The notes under the pieces were generated by a model, which had not been told where the DNA came from, ran no database searches, and was given only the letters and a program-made list of their open reading frames with translations. Shown here one piece after another: positions 8,021 to 15,902 of a DNA stretch of 64,000 bases; within the stretch, counting starts at the first letter, position 1; the number at the start of each line of letters is the position of its first letter. The stretch lies in assembly GCA_009779755.1 (NCBI GenBank), contig WRDO01000011.1, forward strand, positions 23,436 to 87,435. The letters run 5' to 3'. The position numbers and the translations under genes are program-made. Source of the stretch: Defluviitaleaceae bacterium. GTDB lineage: Bacteria; Bacillota; Clostridia; Lachnospirales; WQUN01.

Positions 8021-9462
8021 GACGGACCCCCGATCGTGGGCTTGTAACGTATGCGGAAAGCGGGTAACGCGTCAATTTGCGTGTAGTGGTTAATATCCCA
8101 ATCATCCCCATGCGCGGGATCATTAACGCCTTCGGACGGTGTGGCAAACAAAAGGACATCCAACACCGTTGCTTGCCGAAGCGGTTTATCAAAAAACGCG
8201 GACATCAGGTCGATGGTGGTAACCGCGGGTTTTTTGTAAAACCATTTCCCGTTGATTTCAACCATAAAGGATAAATCCTTTAACATACCGTCAAAGACGA
8301 TTTCACAAAATACGGGGTCGCTTTCAAATTCTATGGGGATCGCCAGCCCGTCGGCGTCCTCGCTGCCGCCCCAACGCAATCGCATCGGCAATTGCGCTTC
8401 ACCCGATTTATGAATAACCGGGGAAAAATAGGGTTGCTTGATGATTTCCTTATAGGTTTCCAATAAAGGTTGCGCGATGCCCGCGTGGTGGTTGTTGGGG
8501 TCCTCGATTTCAAGCCCCAAGCGCCCGCGGTCGCGGAATTGGTACATCGTGATACCGGTCAGGTCAGGCAATTCTTCGGGGATGCGCCCGTAAAAATCCT
8601 TCACCTGCTCGGCTTGCTCGTACGGGCCGTTGACGTCGCCGTCGGCGTTGGTTTCGGATAACAGGAGCGGACGCTTCCTATGCTCTCCCCTTTCCATAAA
8701 ACGTGCGAATTCCGCGTTGAGCTCGCGGATGATTTTACCGTTGGGGTCGCGCTTGTGGCTGTTGCCGCCGGGTTCGGCGATGTCGTAGGGCCAACCCCAA
8801 TGCAGGGACAAATAAGCGTCCGCCGACCATATATCCGCGACGCGTATCGCTTCAGCGAATTCGTCTTCATATTTCATTTTTCCGTCGGGCAGGGTGTGTG
8901 CGCCGCCGATACACAGGATCGTTTGGACGTTCGGCGCGATTTTTTTGATTATCTGATGGAAGCGTACATAAAAGTCCGCCACCTGTTGATACGAGTACCG
9001 CTTGCTGAACGCGAACCAACTCCCCGTGGCTTCATGGTTAATGCGTAATTGCATACGGCCGAACGGGCGCAGGTCCTCCGCTATTTTTTCCAATTGCTCG
9101 TCCGAAACGCCGCAATCCAGTGTCAGCGTTAGGATAACATCCTGCCCGTGTCGGCGGACGTCGCGCATACAGGTAAAGGGTTCGCCCAACGTGTCACCCT
9201 CCAACCCGCCGCCATACGGGAAATAATCGTCGTACGCGTAGTCCCACTGGTACGAGACCTCGTCCTTGGTGGGTAGTGTGCTTGCGCGCGCGGGCCATCC
9301 TTCGTCCAGCGGGTAGTAGCAATACATCAGGTTTATGGCGCGGTGCGGCCTTCCCAATGTGTGAAGGATATAATCTTGGTTTACATATTCGCCGCGTTCG
9401 CTGCCGTCCCCCAAATCAACCGCGCATTTTGCGGGCCCCATATGGATTCCGTACGCTTTCAT
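8017..9462 (-). CDS. Putative glycoside hydrolase, TIM-barrel type, family not recognised
   Basis: A 481-residue protein without signal peptide or membrane segment, so probably cytosolic. The central part looks like a glycosidase (beta/alpha)8 barrel: VILTLTLDCG, MQLRINHEATGSWF, SADAYLSLHWGWP, LLLSETNADGD and ITMYQFRDRGRLGLE, with the Glu of NHEATGSW and of LLSETNA placed like an acid/base and nucleophile pair near the ends of strands 4 and 7. The C-terminal about 120 residues form a separate beta-rich module ending IDALPAFRIRYKPT. ATG 9462 follows the alarmone synthetase by 18 bp and overlaps dgt. GH26-like or related clans are possible; the substrate cannot be stated. Confidence 0.6.
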   Translation of the reverse strand: MKAYGIHMGPAKCAVDLGDGSERGEYVNQDYILHTLGRPHRAINLMYCYYPLDEGWPARASTLPTKDEVSYQWDYAYDDYFPYGGGLEGDTLGEPFTCMRDVRRHGQDVILTLTLDCGVSDEQLEKIAEDLRPFGRMQLRINHEATGSWFAFSKRYSYQQVADFYVRFHQIIKKIAPNVQTILCIGGAHTLPDGKMKYEDEFAEAIRVADIWSADAYLSLHWGWPYDIAEPGGNSHKRDPNGKIIRELNAEFARFMERGEHRKRPLLLSETNADGDVNGPYEQAEQVKDFYGRIPEELPDLTGITMYQFRDRGRLGLEIEDPNNHHAGIAQPLLETYKEIIKQPYFSPVIHKSGEAQLPMRLRWGGSEDADGLAIPIEFESDPVFCEIVFDGMLKDLSFMVEINGKWFYKKPAVTTIDLMSAFFDKPLRQATVLDVLLFATPSEGVNDPAHGDDWDINHYTQIDALPAFRIRYKPTIGGPS

Positions 9463-9480
9463 AACGCACCTCCGTGGTAT

Positions 9481-10107
9481 TTAATAAGCAATATCAATGA
9501 GCTCTTGAATCTTATACATACGTTCATCCAAATCGGAGATTTGCTCGGCGCATTCACGCAGTCCCTCCGCCAAGTGCTGCGGCATCCCCGTCTTATATTT
9601 ATAGCGAATTTTATGCTCGAGCGAAGCCCAAAAATCCATGGCCTGCGTGCGGATCTGTATCTCCACGGGTAAGCGTTGTACGGAACCGGTGAGGTAGATC
9701 GGTACCTCCAATATAATGTGGTGACTGCGATAACCGGATGCCTTGGGTTTGGCCACGTAATTTTTTTCACTGATGACCTTCATGTCGGGTTGGTTCTTAA
9801 ATACATCCGCAAGGTATGTGATATCCTTCGCGTACGAACAAATACACCGCAAACCCGCGATGTCGGTCAGGTTTTTGCGCGCGCTTTCGGACGTGATGGG
9901 ATGCCCGAGGCGATGGAGCTTCTCCGCGATGCTTTCGTATGATTTTAACCGGCGTTTTATATGTTCGATGGGGTTGTGTTTTTGCAAATTATCGAAATCC
10001 TCGAGTAAAATGTCGATGCGTGTTTCCATGTTCTTAAGGGCGCATCGGTACAGGACAAGCAATTCCTTCACCTTCACGAATTCGTGCGGGGGGAAGAGGA
10101 TGGACAT
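9481..10107 (-). CDS. relQ: Small alarmone synthetase, (p)ppGpp synthetase domain protein
   Basis: A 208-residue single-domain RelA/SpoT synthetase (SAS) that makes (p)ppGpp from GDP/GTP and ATP without a hydrolase domain. Seen: LTDIAGLRCICSY, KPKASGYRSHHIILEVP (substrate-binding G-loop region), VEIQIRTQAMDFWASLEHKIRYK, and a C-terminal helix as in RelQ/YjbM. Start ATG 10107 has GCGAGGAAACG upstream; the longer ATG at 10131 would overlap the kinase stop but lacks a ribosome binding site. It sits directly behind a two-component pair and cls, suggesting envelope stress as the trigger. RelQ rather than RelP is inferred from size and tail. Confidence 0.9.
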   Translation of the reverse strand: MSILFPPHEFVKVKELLVLYRCALKNMETRIDILLEDFDNLQKHNPIEHIKRRLKSYESIAEKLHRLGHPITSESARKNLTDIAGLRCICSYAKDITYLADVFKNQPDMKVISEKNYVAKPKASGYRSHHIILEVPIYLTGSVQRLPVEIQIRTQAMDFWASLEHKIRYKYKTGMPQHLAEGLRECAEQISDLDERMYKIQELIDIAY

Positions 10108-10127
10108 GATCGTTTCCTCGCTTTCTT

Positions 10128-11456
10128 TCATCGCGCTCGCGGTATCGTGATGGTCAACACCGCGCCGTTGATTATATCGTTTTCGGCAAATGCCGTGCCG
10201 TTATGCTGCTCCACGATAGACTTTACAATAGCTAAGCCGATACCCGTCAAACCGCTTTTCCCCCGATAAAACCGCTCGAACACATGGGGCAGCTCATTGG
10301 GTTCAAAGCCGGGGCCGTCATCCTTAATTTCAATTACCGCTTTTTTCCCGTGGTTATAGCAGTCAATATTGATTTCCGTACTTGCGTAGCGCAGGGCGTT
10401 GGATATCAAATTGTCCAACGCGCGTTCAATGTATGCTTTTATACAGGGTACGACGACGGGTTCCGCGTTGTTACGGAAGGTAATCCGTATATTTGACGTC
10501 GGGGTTTCGTGGATACGGATGCGTTCGGTGATAACCTTGCGTAAATCAACCGTGTCCTCAAAAGGAATCGTGATGTTATCTATACGCGAAACATAGAGAA
10601 TATCACCCACCATACTTGTCAAACGGTTGGTGGCCTCAAGAATCGTGTCGCTGGCTTTCTGCGTATCCATAATGCCGTATTTGATGCCTTCGGCATAGCT
10701 CTTGATGGACATGAGCGGCGTCCGAAGTTCGTGGGAAACGTTTTGGAAGAAGGTTTTTTGTTCATTGTCGTATTTCGCGAGCTGCTTGGCGGTGTGGTTG
10801 AGGCTTTGGTTGAGGGTTTCGAATTCCTCGTTCGCAAAGGCTTCGTAATTTTGCGTAAAATCCCCGCGCCCGATTTGCCGCGCGAAGTTGTTGAGTACGA
10901 ACAACGGATGCGCAAGTGAACTCGACAGGAACGTGGCTATGATCATCGCCAACGCCCATATCACCATGACCACCAGCAACAATAACATATTGACTTGGTT
11001 GGAAAAGCGCGAAATATCGGTGATATCCACATAGAAAACGGCGTGCCACCCCTCGCCGAAAACGGAGACGGGTTGGGTGGTTATGTAGAAAATGCCGCCG
11101 TCCGTAGGCAGGCGGCGATTGCTGATGAGCGATGGGGGTAGGTTATTGTCGCGTAATGCCTCGGCGATCGTATCGGTGGTGGGGGCGGCATAACCGTAAA
11201 CAAGCTCAAAGTTATCGCTGAAATAAAAATGATTGATACGCTGCCCGAATAAACCCGAGCGTACAATCATTGTAAACCCGCCGAAATAATCGTAGAGTTC
11301 TTGCGTTTCGGCCAGTTCCGTCACGGCATGGTGACGGATATATTGCCTGACCGCTACGTTAAAGATGAAGAAAACCAAGGCAAACGAAAGTAAGAGCAAC
11401 AGGGAAAAGGCAGTAAGGATACTGCCCCGCAGGTTACGCCTTAAACGGTTAAACAA
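10128..11456 (-). CDS. Sensor histidine kinase
   Basis: A 442-residue membrane kinase. Order: TM1 (about residues 12-35, LLLLLSFALVFFIF), an extracytoplasmic sensor loop of about 130 residues, TM2 (LLLLVVMVIWALAMIIA), a HAMP-like linker, the H-box FFQNVSHELRTPLMS, and the ATPase region (N-box DNLISNALRYA, G1 IEIKDDGPGF, G2 GLTGIGLAIV). No PAS or other input domain is seen. The open frame extends to an ATG at 11510, but that overlaps the regulator by 62 bp; TTG at 11456 with GGGGCG upstream gives an 8-bp overlap and is preferred. Its regulator partner is reduced to a receiver domain. Confidence 0.88.
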   Translation of the reverse strand: MFNRLRRNLRGSILTAFSLLLLLSFALVFFIFNVAVRQYIRHHAVTELAETQELYDYFGGFTMIVRSGLFGQRINHFYFSDNFELVYGYAAPTTDTIAEALRDNNLPPSLISNRRLPTDGGIFYITTQPVSVFGEGWHAVFYVDITDISRFSNQVNMLLLLVVMVIWALAMIIATFLSSSLAHPLFVLNNFARQIGRGDFTQNYEAFANEEFETLNQSLNHTAKQLAKYDNEQKTFFQNVSHELRTPLMSIKSYAEGIKYGIMDTQKASDTILEATNRLTSMVGDILYVSRIDNITIPFEDTVDLRKVITERIRIHETPTSNIRITFRNNAEPVVVPCIKAYIERALDNLISNALRYASTEINIDCYNHGKKAVIEIKDDGPGFEPNELPHVFERFYRGKSGLTGIGLAIVKSIVEQHNGTAFAENDIINGAVLTITIPRAR

Positions 11457-11832
11457 CGTCGCCCCGTTCGTAGGCGATACGGCGGAAAATGGCCTTAACC
11501 CGCATGACAAACGTCATGGGGCTGACGGGTTTGGTAAAGAAATCATCCGCACCCAAGTCCAATCCCGTCTGATAGTCCAAATCGCTGTCACGCGCCGTAA
11601 GCATAAAAATAGGCACATGGCTCACGCGGCGCAGCTCCTTGCATACGGCAAAGCCGTTCGACCCGGGCATCATCACATCCAGCACGACCAAATCGGCAGG
11701 CTTTCCGCTAAACGCGGCCAATAACAAATCCCCGTTTTCGAACGCCTCGACGGTATACCCCGCGTTCTCCAGAAAGGCTTTCAACGCTTCCCGTATGTGT
11801 AAATCGTCGTCAGCAATGTATATCAATTTCAT
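11449..11832 (-). CDS. Response regulator consisting of a receiver domain only
   Basis: A 127-residue CheY-like receiver. Acidic pocket DDD (residues 8-10), phospho-acceptor Asp in VVLDVMMPG (about residue 52), Thr in MLTARDSD, Lys in FFTKPVSP. It ends at about residue 120 with MRVKAIFRR, the usual linker of OmpR-type regulators, and then stops without the winged-helix DNA-binding domain. The next gene starts within 8 bp, so no degraded DNA-binding part remains. It is 12 bp after cls. Either it acts by protein interaction or the output domain was lost. Receiver identity is certain; function is unknown. Confidence 0.88.
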   Translation of the reverse strand: MKLIYIADDDLHIREALKAFLENAGYTVEAFENGDLLLAAFSGKPADLVVLDVMMPGSNGFAVCKELRRVSHVPIFMLTARDSDLDYQTGLDLGADDFFTKPVSPMTFVMRVKAIFRRIAYERGDVV

Positions 11833-11844
11833 TTACGTACCCCT

Positions 11845-13218
11845 TTATAATAACGGTGAAAATAACCGTGATATGGATTCCCTTACTTTTATTATACGGC
11901 GGCGCTTGTTATACGCTTCCAGTGTCAGTTCCCGGCAATAATCCATGTCTGCGACGAACGCCTCCTCCAATTCAAGCGTTGCCCGTGCGTCGGTAATAAA
12001 TGCATGCGTTTCGAAATTTATCTTAAAGCTGCGTACGTCCATATTCGCCGTACCGATGGCGCAGATTTGCGAATCCACCATTATGGTCTTGCAATGGATA
12101 AAACCTTCGGTATATTCGTAACCCTTGGCGCCTGCGCACATCAATTCACCCATGTAGCTGGAGCTGGCCCAATACACGAAGGGGTGGTCGGGTTTGCCGG
12201 GGTACATGATACGTACGTCCACCCCGCGGAGCGCGGCGATGCGAAGGCACGTAAAAAGTGCGTCATCGGGTACGAAATAGGGTGTTTGAATATAGATCGA
12301 TTTCTTCGCGTTCATGATCATGGAGCAAAAACCGTGGAGGATATGCGGGTCGGTGGTGTCGGGCCCCGAGGAAAGGATTTGAACGCTGGAGCCGTCAGTC
12401 GGCGATGGGGCTTGTCCCGAAAGCGGTTTAAACCGTTTCGAATTTACCTCCAGCCTGTCGTTCTTATTTTTGACGCTGAAGTTCCAGTCCATGATAAAAC
12501 GCAGAATCAATGGGTCGACCGCGCCGCCCGTCAAGCGCATGTGCGAGTCACGCCAAGAACCGAAGCGTTCCGACATACCGAGGTACTCCTTGCCGATGTT
12601 CGAACCGCCGAGGTAAGCGATTTCGCCGTCGATGATCGCCAGCTTCCTGTGGTTGCGGTAATTCATACGCATCAGGAATGGCGGCAGAAACAAACCGAGC
12701 TTGCCCTGCGCGTTTATCAACGGCTTAAACGTATCCTTCGGCGTAAAATAACAGCCTGTACCGTCCGCCAACAGGCGTACGTCCAGTCCGTCCATGGCGC
12801 GTTCGGCGAGTTTTTCCACCAACTTCCGTCCGATTTCATCCCCGCGGAAGATATAATATTGTATGTAGATATATTCGCGCGCGTTGGCGATATCCTCCAG
12901 CAACGCGTCAAACTTCGTTTTACCGTCGTAGAACAGGGTAATTTGATTGTCATGGGTGGTATCGCCTTCGTCCGCGCCTAAAGCCATCCCGCGGTACACG
13001 TTATGTATCAGGGAATCGTCATTGTATTTTTGTATGAATACGCGTTGCTTGCGGCTGTCTTGGCCGCCCATGAGGTATAGGATAAATCCGAATATGGGAA
13101 GGAACGCCATAGCCACGATCCATGCCCAAGTGGCGGCGGTGTTGCGACGTTGCACAAAAATTACATAAGCGATTAGAAAATAATTGACGATTGTCACAAA
13201 GAGCATAGGGGAGGGCAT
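11845..13218 (-). CDS. cls: Cardiolipin synthase (phospholipase D family)
   Basis: A 457-residue membrane enzyme condensing two phosphatidylglycerols into cardiolipin. Two N-terminal membrane helices (MLFVTIVNYFLIAYVIF and TWAWIVAMAFLPIFGFILYL) precede two PLD motifs: HRKLAIIDG (about residue 195) and HCKTIMVDS (about 365), each with downstream Asn (GGSNIGKEY, GTANMDVRS). Length fits ClsA-type synthases of Gram-positives. ATG 13218 is preceded by AAAGGAG. It lies 31 bp after asnB and 12 bp before the response regulator, so probably in one operon with the two-component pair. Confidence 0.95.
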   Translation of the reverse strand: MPSPMLFVTIVNYFLIAYVIFVQRRNTAATWAWIVAMAFLPIFGFILYLMGGQDSRKQRVFIQKYNDDSLIHNVYRGMALGADEGDTTHDNQITLFYDGKTKFDALLEDIANAREYIYIQYYIFRGDEIGRKLVEKLAERAMDGLDVRLLADGTGCYFTPKDTFKPLINAQGKLGLFLPPFLMRMNYRNHRKLAIIDGEIAYLGGSNIGKEYLGMSERFGSWRDSHMRLTGGAVDPLILRFIMDWNFSVKNKNDRLEVNSKRFKPLSGQAPSPTDGSSVQILSSGPDTTDPHILHGFCSMIMNAKKSIYIQTPYFVPDDALFTCLRIAALRGVDVRIMYPGKPDHPFVYWASSSYMGELMCAGAKGYEYTEGFIHCKTIMVDSQICAIGTANMDVRSFKINFETHAFITDARATLELEEAFVADMDYCRELTLEAYNKRRRIIKVRESISRLFSPLL

Positions 13219-13249
13219 CCGGAATTCTCCTTTCGCCCGTCATTATACA

Positions 13250-15094
13250 CTAAAAAAAGGATTCGTACCACAAAACAAACATATATATCGTCCAAATCAT
13301 ACGGGAATGGTCGGCTTTGCCGGATTTATGCCTGTCCAACAGTTGGATAAGCCTGTCCCTTCGGAAAATCCGCCCGACAAAATCCCGTTCGAAGGCTTCT
13401 TTTATGATTGCGTAATATTTATCTTCACGCAACCAAATCCGCGTAGGCACGGGGAATCCGCGCCGTTGCTTGCCCTTCCCGTCGGGGAGGCAACGCAGCG
13501 CGGCTTGACGCAGGGCGTATTTCGTACCCTTTCGGTTGACGCGATACCGCGTGGGTATGGAAGCGGCGACGGAAAATACCTCACGGTCCAAGAACGGGAC
13601 GCGGATTTCAAACGAACAAGCGCTGGACATTTTATCCGCTTTAAGCAGGATATCCCCCACCATCCATAGATGCAGGTCGAGGTATTGCATTTTGGTGATG
13701 TCGTCGTAGCCCATTTCGCGGGCTTGGTCGTAGTAGGGGCGCGTGATGTCACCGGTGGACAAGGGTACCGCAAACTCGGGTTGCAAGATATCCGCGCGGT
13801 CTTTATCGGAGAAGGTATGGAAATTGCCGATGTAACGTTCCTCGAGCGGTTTGCCCGCCGATTGCAGGAACCGTTTGCCTCTGAATGAGAAGGGGAGCTT
13901 CCCCACCCATTTGCCGATTAAACGCCTTAACGTTAGCGGTATGATTTTCGTGAAGCCTAAGCTGTACATGCGGTGGTAATGCTCGTACCCGCCGAACAAT
14001 TCGTCCGCGCCTTCACCCGTGAGCGCACCCTTAACGTATTCGCTCGCCATCTTGCACACGAAGTACAACCCGATGGCGGCGGGGTCCGCCAAGGGTTCGT
14101 CCATATGATATTGGATGTTTTTTAACGCACCCCAGTATTCCTCGGTCGTGATGGTCTTGGAAATATTTTCGATACCCTTTGCCTTTGCCAATGCTTTTGC
14201 GCTGTCGATTTCCGAAAAACCCTCGTGTTCGAACCCTACGGAGAAAGACTTGTCCACCTTCGAAACCGCCGTGATGTAGCTCGAATCCCAACCGCCGGAA
14301 AGGAACGTACCCAATTCCACATCCGCGCGTTGGTGGTAACCGACGGATTCCTTCACCACGGCGTCGATTTGCTCGACGATGTCGGTTAGGCCGCGTTTAC
14401 CCTTGTATTTTTCATCGGGGTTAAAGCACGCCTGCCAATACCGCGTGAGCGTGATCTCGCCTTCCCTGTACCGCATAAAATGCGCGGGTGGGAGCTTATA
14501 TACGCCTGTAAAGAAGGTCTCGTCCAACACGGAATATTGGAAGGACAGGTACGCCGAAAGTGCGCGCGGGTTGAGCTCCTTCACGAAAGCGGGATATTCC
14601 AAAAACGACTTTATTTCCGACGCGAACAATAGTTGCTCGCCGAAAATACCGTAATAAAAGGGCTTGATACCGAAGAAATCACGCGCGGCGAAGATTTCAC
14701 CCTTCGTGTGGTCGTAGATTAAAAATGCAAACATACCGCGCAAACGGTCGAGCATCCCTTCGCCGTATTCCTCATACATGTGCAGGAGAACCTCGGTATC
14801 GGCGGTGGTTTCGAAGGTATGCCCTTTGACCGCAAGTTCCGCCCGCAATTCGATGAAGTTATAGATTTCACCGTTAAACACAAGCGAATACGCGCCGTCC
14901 GACGACCGCATGGGTTGCGCGCCGCGCTTCAAATCAAAAAAAGAAAGGCGGCGGAAGCCAAGGGATATATCCCCGTCCACGTAGTACCCTTCACCGTCGG
15001 GCCCACGGTGGGCTACGCGCTCAGCCATCTTTCGGATGATCGTATTATCGTCGTCGTTGTATTCGTTTCCTGTGAAACCGCAGAAACCGCACAT
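13250..15094 (-). CDS. asnB: Asparagine synthase (glutamine-hydrolysing)
   Basis: A 614-residue two-domain enzyme making asparagine from aspartate, ATP and glutamine. The N-terminal Ntn amidotransferase starts with catalytic Cys2 (MCGFCGF) and contains LVFNGEIYNF; the synthetase domain has the PP-loop FLSGGWDSSYI (about residue 267) and downstream DELFGGYEHYHR. Length is standard for AsnB. ATG 15094 is preceded by GGGAGC. In Bacillota AsnB relatives also amidate wall precursors or serve in stress, but nothing here decides that. It heads the minus-strand run into cls and the two-component genes. Confidence 0.95.
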   Translation of the reverse strand: MCGFCGFTGNEYNDDDNTIIRKMAERVAHRGPDGEGYYVDGDISLGFRRLSFFDLKRGAQPMRSSDGAYSLVFNGEIYNFIELRAELAVKGHTFETTADTEVLLHMYEEYGEGMLDRLRGMFAFLIYDHTKGEIFAARDFFGIKPFYYGIFGEQLLFASEIKSFLEYPAFVKELNPRALSAYLSFQYSVLDETFFTGVYKLPPAHFMRYREGEITLTRYWQACFNPDEKYKGKRGLTDIVEQIDAVVKESVGYHQRADVELGTFLSGGWDSSYITAVSKVDKSFSVGFEHEGFSEIDSAKALAKAKGIENISKTITTEEYWGALKNIQYHMDEPLADPAAIGLYFVCKMASEYVKGALTGEGADELFGGYEHYHRMYSLGFTKIIPLTLRRLIGKWVGKLPFSFRGKRFLQSAGKPLEERYIGNFHTFSDKDRADILQPEFAVPLSTGDITRPYYDQAREMGYDDITKMQYLDLHLWMVGDILLKADKMSSACSFEIRVPFLDREVFSVAASIPTRYRVNRKGTKYALRQAALRCLPDGKGKQRRGFPVPTRIWLREDKYYAIIKEAFERDFVGRIFRRDRLIQLLDRHKSGKADHSRMIWTIYMFVLWYESFF

Positions 15095-15204
15095 AAGATG
15101 CTCCCGTTAGAATATTATTGTTTCGTCGCCCTGTCCGTGCGCGCGTCCCGTACTGCTATTTGCAGGACGGGGGGTGGGGCAATGTTACGTACTGTTAATA
15201 ATGT

Positions 15205-15831
15205 TTATTTTAGAGGCTTCGGCATTTCACCGTACCATTTATCTAATTCTTCATTATTACAATACCCAAGCAGGACCGATACGTTTTGAAATAAATCGGA
15301 TGCAAGCCCGTATGCGGTCATTCTGCCATGTCCTTCGAGGATTATATAACGCTTCTCACTTTTATCCGTTAAAAATATCAATGGGGGAAATTTATGCCCT
15401 GCCCTTAGTTTTTTTGCGCCTTCAATCGCTCTGTCGTTCGGTACATCATACACGGTTTTCCCGGATAAAATCGTCTTTGCCGCTTCGAGAGGTGAACCTG
15501 TATAATTGGAGAGTTCATTCCAATAGCTGTATTCTATATATATGATTTTCGAAATATCATCTCTTTCAAATTCAGTCCATATCCATTCAACACTTGTCGG
15601 GAAGTTTTCAAACAGTTCTTCGTCTTTGTACCCTCTAAAGCGTTTTAATATTTCTATTCTTAAGGTATTTTCTTTTTCACACATGATATTGCCATTTGTA
15701 ATAATATCCGTAGTGATATGCATTTTTTCCAATACGGTTTCTATTTGTTTTTTGAATCGGTCAGAATCAACTTCCATTTTAAGAAACTCATAAACCATTT
15801 CATTTTCACTCGAGAGTTTGATTTTTTTCAT
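15205..15831 (-). CDS. Uncharacterised protein with a ParB-like GHGR segment, AT-rich
   Basis: A 208-residue cytosolic protein not recognised with confidence. The N-terminal 90 residues are charged and helical. Further on, VYDVPNDRAIEGAKKL is followed by FPPLIFLTDKSEKRYIILEGHGRMTAYGLA, which resembles the ParB/Srx-type pattern in which a GHxR motif binds phosphate or a nucleotide. AAAGGAAATAAATT precedes the ATG. The base composition is distinctly AT-rich compared with asnB upstream and the PlsY fusion downstream, which suggests recent acquisition. It stands alone between two longer intergenic gaps (110 and 71 bp). The ParB-like reading is inference from one motif. Confidence 0.65.
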   Translation of the reverse strand: MKKIKLSSENEMVYEFLKMEVDSDRFKKQIETVLEKMHITTDIITNGNIMCEKENTLRIEILKRFRGYKDEELFENFPTSVEWIWTEFERDDISKIIYIEYSYWNELSNYTGSPLEAAKTILSGKTVYDVPNDRAIEGAKKLRAGHKFPPLIFLTDKSEKRYIILEGHGRMTAYGLASDLFQNVSVLLGYCNNEELDKWYGEMPKPLK

Positions 15832-15902
15832 AATTTATTTCCTTTAATAAATAATATTCACATACATGAATATTTAACTGTTTCCAATTCCGGAGCCGAT
15901 CA

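Noticed and set aside
11457..11510. N-terminal extension of the histidine kinase
   Set aside because: It would overlap the regulator by 62 bp; TTG 11456 has a suitable ribosome binding site and gives a normal short N-terminus before TM1.
12004..12981. 325-codon open frame opposite cls
   Set aside because: It is antisense to a complete cardiolipin synthase and has no start signal or family match.
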